Positions 59,378 through 64,000 of a DNA stretch of 64,000 bases are shown here, in pieces (within the stretch, counting starts at the first letter, position 1; the number at the start of each line of letters is the position of its first letter). This DNA is from Lachnospiraceae bacterium (GTDB lineage: Bacteria; Bacillota; Clostridia; Lachnospirales; Lachnospiraceae), in assembly GCA_910576335.1 (NCBI GenBank), contig CAJTIU010000011.1:1-64000 (forward strand). Direction: 5' to 3'. The translations under genes were made by a program, and so were the position numbers. The notes beneath the pieces are model-generated. The model was not told where the DNA came from. It was given only the letters and a program-made list of their open reading frames with translations, and ran no database searches.

Positions 59378-61357
59378 TCAATCCTCCTTCAAAACAAAAT
59401 TACTCACCTGCACATGGAGCTTTTCAGCCTCCTGAGCCAAAAGTCCGCTGGACTGTTTCGTCCCCTCTGCGTTCTGTAGATTCCGGTCGGCAATATCGGA
59501 GATATTTTCGATTCTCTCTTCTATAACAGTCAGTGCATTCTCCTGTCTCTCTACCGCATGAACCAACCGATCTGAAATTTCACTGATTTCAACAGAAACA
59601 GCGGAGATATCCTTAAGAGAATCGGCAGTGTCTGCATTCAATTCTACACCGGTACGGATAATGGCTCTTGTATTCTCTATCATCCCTGTAGCGCTTTGAG
59701 CCGCCTCAGCGCTCTTAACAGCCAGATTCTGAACCTCGTTGGCAACCACGGCAAACCCGCTGCCGGCATTTCCTGCCCGCGCTGCTTCCACGGATGCATT
59801 GAGCGCCAGAATATTGGTCTGGAAAGAGATGTCCTCAATTGCCTTGGCAATCTTGGTAATCTCATCAGCATTCGAACTGATATCATGCATAGCACTGGAC
59901 AAGGCGGACATCTGCGTATTTGCCCTGTCAATACACTGTGCAATCTCTTCTGTCTTACAGCGAGTCTCGCCGCTGTTTTCCGTAACATCCGCCAACTGCT
60001 TCTTTACATGCGCAACCTCGCTGACAAGCGCTTCCGTAGACTGATTCTGCTCCAAGGAAGCATGATGCAGTTCACCGGATTGTCCGCTGAGTTCTTCTGC
60101 CATGCCGGCAAGCCGGACGGAGGCGGCACGGAAACCAGATATCGTCTCATTCATGGACCGGATAATGGAGTCCAGACTATCACGTATCTGAGTGAAATCT
60201 CCTTTATAATCCATCTGGGGCCTGGCGTTCAGATTGCCGTCCGCAACCCTTGTTAATACCTGATGAATATCCGATATGTATTGGTTGATACTTTCCACCG
60301 TAGTATTGAGCGTCATAGACATAAGCTCCAATTCGTCCCTGGAGTGCACAGAAACCACTTCCGTACGTAAATCTCCGTCAGAAAGCAAAACCATACGATC
60401 CGTAACGCTTTTTACCGGACGGGAGATGGAACGTGCCAGACGCAGGACAAGCAGAATAGATACGATCAATACTGCCAGAGTGGATAATATCGCTACCAGC
60501 ATCGCACCATTAATCAGACGACTATAATCTGCTTTTGGAACCTGGAGAACCAGAGACCATTGGGTGCCACGAATCGGAGAAAAAGCCACCAGCATCTTTT
60601 TCCCGCCGATCGCAAATTCAATGGAACCTGTTTCTCCGGTAGTTACCCTGTTGATCGCGTCTTCATTTCCCTCACTGATTTCGGCAAGTGTTCTTTCCTC
60701 CAAAACAAATGAATCATCTGGATGCCCGGTAACAACCCCTTCCCGGTTTACCATATAAGCCATACCGTTTTTCCCAATATTAATACTGCTGATGATATCG
60801 TCTAAGGCGTCATATTTATAGACCCCGACTACATACATTACGGTTTCACCCTCTTCTTTCACAGGCATTCCCATCGCAATGCCGAGACTTCCCTGAAAGA
60901 TTGTAGAAAAGTGAGTGGTCAGACTATCTGTTTCCTTAAGAAGTGAAAAGAAACTGCCATCCAGGCTCTTTGGCGCATCTTTTATTCCCTGCAAAAGGCT
61001 TCCTTCCAGATCATAAAGGGCAATTGCATGGAACTCATAGGTCTCAGCGGCTTCTGTAAGAATTTCTTCCGTCCTGTTGTCATCCGCATTGCTCGTTTGG
61101 AAATCACCTGCAATCGTCATCATCCGGTCTGCCAGTAAATGGATATTTGCCTCAACCGCTTTCGCAGACTGCCGAACCATCGGCTGCAGACTATCCAGCA
61201 GAATACTATTTGCAAGCGACTGCATAGAGAGTGCCATAATCACACAACTTATTACTACCAGTACCATAATATTAAGAATTGTACTCTTTAATATTCTTCC
61301 GTTGAGGCTCCTTTTCATTCTCCGTGCCGAAGCCGGTTTGTTATGTTCTTCTGTCAT
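59378..61357 (-). CDS. Methyl-accepting chemotaxis protein with Cache sensor
   Basis: The 659-residue receptor has an N-terminal TM helix (about 18-40), an extracellular dCACHE-type sensor (about 50-275: YEFHAIALYDLEGSLLQG, GKNGMAYMVNREGVVTGHP), a second TM (about 285-310), HAMP, and a long signalling coiled coil with the conserved tip (EDISFQTNILALNASVEAARAG). It lacks a CheR-binding pentapeptide. ATG 61357 is preferred with GGAAAGGATGAAGG upstream. A promoter and a terminator-like leader precede it. The co-transcribed FMN lipoprotein could be a binding partner. Confidence 0.92.
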   Translation of the reverse strand: MTEEHNKPASARRMKRSLNGRILKSTILNIMVLVVISCVIMALSMQSLANSILLDSLQPMVRQSAKAVEANIHLLADRMMTIAGDFQTSNADDNRTEEILTEAAETYEFHAIALYDLEGSLLQGIKDAPKSLDGSFFSLLKETDSLTTHFSTIFQGSLGIAMGMPVKEEGETVMYVVGVYKYDALDDIISSINIGKNGMAYMVNREGVVTGHPDDSFVLEERTLAEISEGNEDAINRVTTGETGSIEFAIGGKKMLVAFSPIRGTQWSLVLQVPKADYSRLINGAMLVAILSTLAVLIVSILLVLRLARSISRPVKSVTDRMVLLSDGDLRTEVVSVHSRDELELMSMTLNTTVESINQYISDIHQVLTRVADGNLNARPQMDYKGDFTQIRDSLDSIIRSMNETISGFRAASVRLAGMAEELSGQSGELHHASLEQNQSTEALVSEVAHVKKQLADVTENSGETRCKTEEIAQCIDRANTQMSALSSAMHDISSNADEITKIAKAIEDISFQTNILALNASVEAARAGNAGSGFAVVANEVQNLAVKSAEAAQSATGMIENTRAIIRTGVELNADTADSLKDISAVSVEISEISDRLVHAVERQENALTVIEERIENISDIADRNLQNAEGTKQSSGLLAQEAEKLHVQVSNFVLKED

Positions 61358-61389
61358 TTCCTTCATCCTTTCCCACTGTTTTTGAACAT

Positions 61390-61449
61390 AAAAAAACCAC
61401 ACAAACCATTGGCAAAAGCCAAAACGCTGCCATAATTCCAATGTGTGGT
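61390..61449 (-). promoter_or_regulatory. Terminator-like hairpin in the MCP leader (possible attenuator)
   Basis: On the minus strand ACCACACA...TGTGTGGT (61442-61449 with 61396-61403) forms a stem extended by CATTGG/CCAATG and is followed by T7. It lies between the promoter at 61461-61490 and the MCP start. Confidence 0.55.
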
Positions 61450-61460
61450 AGCTATCGTTA

Positions 61461-61490
61461 AGTATAACATAAATTTTTATAACATTTCAA
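61461..61490 (-). promoter_or_regulatory. Promoter of the MCP-lipoprotein transcript
   Basis: TTGAAA (61485-61490) and TATACT (61461-61466) on the minus strand with an 18-base spacer. Confidence 0.65.
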
Positions 61491-61627
61491 TATGAATATT
61501 TGATAATACACGACAACACTTTATCAATTGTTGTATTTGCATTCTCTCGTAAGGTTACGTTCAAATGTCCATCCTCAAATTCGATAAACGGAACATTACC
61601 GCTGCTTCTGTAGGCACAGAGAAACTC
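61487..61627 (-). pseudogene. Probable gene remnant between prs and MCP
   Basis: A minus-strand open frame of about 45 codons (…EFLCAYRSSGNVPFIEFEDG… …LRENANTTIDKVLSCIIK…) ends at TGA 61487-61489. It reads like the C-terminal end of a real protein but has no start or ribosome site, being preceded by an in-frame stop. I cannot name the parent family. Confidence 0.4.
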
Positions 61628-61650
61628 AATTCAATAAGCAGTTTTAAGTT

Positions 61651-61684
61651 GGGGACGGGGCATTTTTAAAAATGCCCCGTCCCC
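61651..61684. terminator. Perfect palindromic terminator at the prs 3' end
   Basis: GGGGACGGGGCATTTTT pairs perfectly with AAAAATGCCCCGTCCCC. Its left half lies beyond and its right half within the last codons of prs, encoding the C-terminal HLGTGHF. Confidence 0.85.
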
Positions 61685-62847
61685 AAATGCCGCTCCAGTA
61701 ACGCATGAAGCTTTGCCGTCGGGTCGAGTACGGAGCTCATGGTTATATCATGATTAAAGGAGTCAATGATTAGGGCAAGGAATTTGCTCATGTCAGCAAT
61801 GGCAAAATAGGGCTTGTCTTCCACTTCGGGTGGAAGATAGGTAAGATTTGTCGTAATGACCCGGTTAATGTATTCTTTTTCATAATATTCGTCAAATTGT
61901 TCGAAGCCGTCGGTGAAGAGACCGAAAGTAGTGCATACGAATACTTTTTTTGCGCCTCGTTCCTTCATCTGTCTTGCCACTTCTAGCATGCTTTCACCGG
62001 AGGAGATCATATCGTCTACAATGATCACTTTTTTTCCTCTGAGGTCAGAACCCAGGAATTCATGGGCAACAATGGGGTTCTTGCCGTTGACAATTGTGGA
62101 ATAGTCCCTGCGCTTATAGAACATTCCCATGTCTACGCCGGTTACATTGGAAAAATATACGGCGCGGTGCATAGCTCCTTCGTCCGGGCTGATGATCATC
62201 AGATGTTCCTTGTCTACGGACAGGTCAGGTTCTGCGCGCAGCAGCGCTTTCATGAACTGGTAGGTGGTGGCAAAATTATCGAAGCCATGTAAGGGGATGG
62301 AGTTTTGTACTCGTGGGTCATGGGCATCGAAGGTTATGATATTGGTGACTCCCATATCTGTCAGCTCCCTGAGTGCAAGGGCGCAGTCTAAGGACTCTCT
62401 CTTGGTACGTTTATGCTGGCGGCTTTCATAGAGGAAGGGCATGATGACATTAATCCGGTGCGCCTTTCCGTTTGCGGCAGATATAATGCGCTTCAGATCT
62501 TGATAGTGGTCGTCAGGGGACATATGGTTTTTGTGCCCGTTTACTGTATAGGTGAGACTGTAATTACATACATCGACCATGATGAACAGATCTTTGCCGC
62601 GGATACTTTCCTTGATGATTCCCTTTGCCTCTCCTGTGCCGAAGCGGGGGCAGGATAAGTCTATCAGATAGTTGTCAAGCTGATAGCTGGAAAAAAGAGG
62701 AGAGATCAAGTTCTCCTTCAGCGTATCCTGACGAAATTTTACGATGTAGCTGTTGACTTTTTCACCCAGTGTGCGGCAGCTCTCAAGAGCTGCGATTTTC
62801 AGTGGGGCAACGGGAAGTGCCTCTTCCATTAATTTTATGTTTGGCAT
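61666..62847 (-). CDS. prs: Ribose-phosphate pyrophosphokinase (PRPP synthetase)
   Basis: The 393-residue enzyme makes PRPP for nucleotide, His and Trp synthesis. It is the long clostridial type with an N-terminal extension. Visible: MPFLYESRQHKRTKRESLDCALALRELTDMGV, TFDAHDPRVQNSIPLHG, ISPDEGAMHRAVYFS, and the PRPP-binding loop KKVIIVDDMISSGESMLEVA. The last residues (HLGTGHF) come from a terminator palindrome. AGAGGAG precedes the ATG. Confidence 0.93.
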   Translation of the reverse strand: MPNIKLMEEALPVAPLKIAALESCRTLGEKVNSYIVKFRQDTLKENLISPLFSSYQLDNYLIDLSCPRFGTGEAKGIIKESIRGKDLFIMVDVCNYSLTYTVNGHKNHMSPDDHYQDLKRIISAANGKAHRINVIMPFLYESRQHKRTKRESLDCALALRELTDMGVTNIITFDAHDPRVQNSIPLHGFDNFATTYQFMKALLRAEPDLSVDKEHLMIISPDEGAMHRAVYFSNVTGVDMGMFYKRRDYSTIVNGKNPIVAHEFLGSDLRGKKVIIVDDMISSGESMLEVARQMKERGAKKVFVCTTFGLFTDGFEQFDEYYEKEYINRVITTNLTYLPPEVEDKPYFAIADMSKFLALIIDSFNHDITMSSVLDPTAKLHALLERHLGTGHF

Positions 62848-62885
62848 AGTTTTCTCCTCTCCGCGCTTTACGCTCCTGAAATCCT

Positions 62886-62995
62886 AAAACACCAGGGATT
62901 CTCTCATTTTTCTGCGAAAATGGCTGCTTCTTGGTGTTTCGCGTGTCAAGAGGTCATGCTTTTTCATGCAAGCATGAAACGCATGGCCTTTTGAC
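62886..62995 (-). other. Hairpin-rich leader of prs
   Basis: In the prs 5' leader (minus strand) two structures stand out: GTCAAGAGGTCATGC/GCATGGCCTTTTGAC (62945-62995, 13 of 15 paired around a CATGC/GCATG inner stem) and AAACACCA/TGGTGTTT (62886-62893 with 62932-62939). They may be a regulatory leader or a chromosomal repeat. No known riboswitch consensus was recognised. Confidence 0.5.
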
Positions 62996-63001
62996 ATTTG
63001 T

Positions 63002-63030
63002 ATCATATCATTTTTGATATGCGTGGTCAA
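63002..63030 (-). promoter_or_regulatory. Promoter of prs
   Basis: TTGACC (63025-63030) and TATGAT (63002-63007) on the minus strand with a 17-base spacer; gives a leader of about 150 bases. Confidence 0.7.
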
Positions 63031-63053
63031 TGGCTAGAAGAAAACAGATTTCG

Positions 63054-63083
63054 TTGGACTATTTTACCGGGATATTGTATGAT
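63054..63083 (+). promoter_or_regulatory. Promoter of the DUF512 gene
   Basis: TTGGAC (63054-63059) and TATGAT (63078-63083) with an 18-base spacer, about 40 bases before the start codon. Divergent from the prs promoter. Confidence 0.65.
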
Positions 63084-63121
63084 AGTAGTAATGTAATGAT
63101 AATGATCCGAGGTGTTTTGAT

Positions 63122-64000
63122 ATGATTCATAAGCATATGGTTAAGAGAATAGAGCCGGGAAGTATTGCCGGGGAGCTTGGAATAGAGCCGGGAGACAGGC
63201 TGCTTTCCATCAATGACATGGAGATTGAGGATGTTTTTGATTATCATTTTCTTGTAAATGATGAGGAACTGGTTCTTTTGGTGGAAAAGCCGGACGGGGA
63301 GCAGTGGGAGCTTGAGATTGAGAAGGATTATGAGGAAGATCTGGGGATTGAATTTGAGCAGGGACTTATGGATGAATACCGTTCCTGCCGGAATAAATGT
63401 ATGTTCTGCTTCATTGACCAGATGCCGGAGGGAATGCGGGATACGTTATATTTTAAGGACGATGATTCGAGGCTGTCCTTCCTTCAGGGGAATTATGTTA
63501 CTCTTACGAATATGAGTGACCATGATATTGACCGGATCATCCGGTACCGTCTGGAGCCCATTAACATTTCTTTTCACACGACGAATCCTGAGCTTCGGTG
63601 CAGGATGCTCCGCAACCGGTTTGCCGGGGAGGCGCTTAAGAAGGCAGACAGGCTTAGTGATGCTGGAATTGAGATGAATGGTCAGATTGTGCTCTGCCGG
63701 GGGGTGAATGACGGGGAAGAACTGGAGAGAAGCATCCGGGAGCTGTCAGGGTATCTTCCTCATCTGCAGAGTGTGTCAGTGGTTCCGGTTGGACTTACAA
63801 AATACAGGGAGGGGCTGGAACCTCTTGAGCCATTTTCCAGGGAAGATGCCAGGAAGGTGCTGTCAGTAATCCACAGATGGCAGGAGAAGCTGTACGCAGA
63901 GCATGGAGTTCATTTTATACATGCCGGGGATGAATGGTATATTTTAGCCGGGGAGGAAGTTCCGGAGGAATCCCGGTATGACGGATACCTTCAGCTTGAA
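63122..64000 (+). CDS. DUF512 radical-SAM/PDZ protein, 5' part (runs off the window)
   Basis: The first 293 codons are present; the gene continues past 64000. It begins with a PDZ-like domain (MIHKHMVKRIEPGSIAGELG, LGIEPGDRLLSINDMEIED), then a CxxxCxFC cluster motif (RNKCMFCFIDQMPEGMRDTLYFKDDDSRLSF) and the DUF512 region (GQIVLCRGVNDG, VSVVPVGLTKYREGLEPLEPF). Firmicutes proteins of this family are putative FeS oxidoreductases of unknown substrate. GAGGTG lies 8 bases upstream of ATG 63122. Confidence 0.9.
   Translation, partial: MIHKHMVKRIEPGSIAGELGIEPGDRLLSINDMEIEDVFDYHFLVNDEELVLLVEKPDGEQWELEIEKDYEEDLGIEFEQGLMDEYRSCRNKCMFCFIDQMPEGMRDTLYFKDDDSRLSFLQGNYVTLTNMSDHDIDRIIRYRLEPINISFHTTNPELRCRMLRNRFAGEALKKADRLSDAGIEMNGQIVLCRGVNDGEELERSIRELSGYLPHLQSVSVVPVGLTKYREGLEPLEPFSREDARKVLSVIHRWQEKLYAEHGVHFIHAGDEWYILAGEEVPEESRYDGYLQLE

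Overview
The window is a stretch of a Gram-positive, anaerobic gut-type Firmicutes genome, most likely Lachnospiraceae. This is inferred from the dgt-dnaG-rpoD-trmK-nif3 gene order, tgt-yajC, the extended clostridial-type prs, an ECF vitamin/nucleoside transporter and strong AGGAGG ribosome sites. It has two parts. From about 1 to 33.6 kb lies most of a contractile-tailed (PBSX/Xkd-like) prophage whose left, lysogeny end is outside the window. From 33.6 to 64 kb lies ordinary chromosome. The boundary is a tRNA-Leu gene at 33581-33664, which the prophage abuts at its 3' end.

Prophage layout (all + strand unless noted): small genes and a DUF2335 membrane protein (0.5-1.2 kb); terminase small and large subunits; portal; a MuF head protein fused to a probable toxin domain and followed by a probable immunity gene; a Bro-N antirepressor with a structured leader RNA; a self-contained promoter-two small genes-terminator cargo unit (8.5-9.1 kb); prohead protease, scaffold, decoration and major capsid proteins; connector/neck proteins; tail sheath, tube, a -1 frameshifted tail chaperone, a 1474-residue tape measure; LysM and hub proteins; baseplate XkdS/T/U-like genes; a collagen-like tail fibre; small Xkd/CD1375-like genes; holin; NlpC/P60-type endolysin.

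The most striking feature is at 29.37-30.92 kb. The 3' end of the tail fibre gene carries an inverted repeat (core ATTAAATGGCAAATTAGA) whose partner lies 480 bp downstream in the opposite orientation. The DNA between them encodes, on the minus strand and in exact register, a second, longer fibre tip (109 codons). A complete tyrosine recombinase gene begins 51 bp beyond the second repeat. This is a two-state switch for the receptor-binding tip of the phage, driven by a tyrosine (not serine) recombinase.

Chromosome layout: tRNA-Leu; polyphosphate:AMP phosphotransferase; dgt-dnaG-rpoD-trmK-nif3 (nucleotide pool, replication priming, sigma factor, tRNA methylation); a uridine-kinase-like protein; chorismate synthase (-); an L,D-transpeptidase; tgt-yajC; a VOC protein (-); purine nucleoside phosphorylase; leuB-ilvD-ilvB and serC-serA (branched-chain amino acid and serine synthesis); a P-loop kinase coupled to an ECF S component; an FMN-binding lipoprotein and chemotaxis receptor (-); PRPP synthetase (-); and the start of a DUF512 radical-SAM protein running off the right edge.

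Several small palindromic elements are scattered through the window. One family, with GTTACT/AGTAAC ends and a shared core, has full copies at 17.63 kb (inside the prophage tail operon) and 56.23 kb and a partial copy at 40.95 kb; a hairpin at 50.34 kb may be related. Other palindromes lie at 47.90, 48.14, 58.63 and 62.95 kb.
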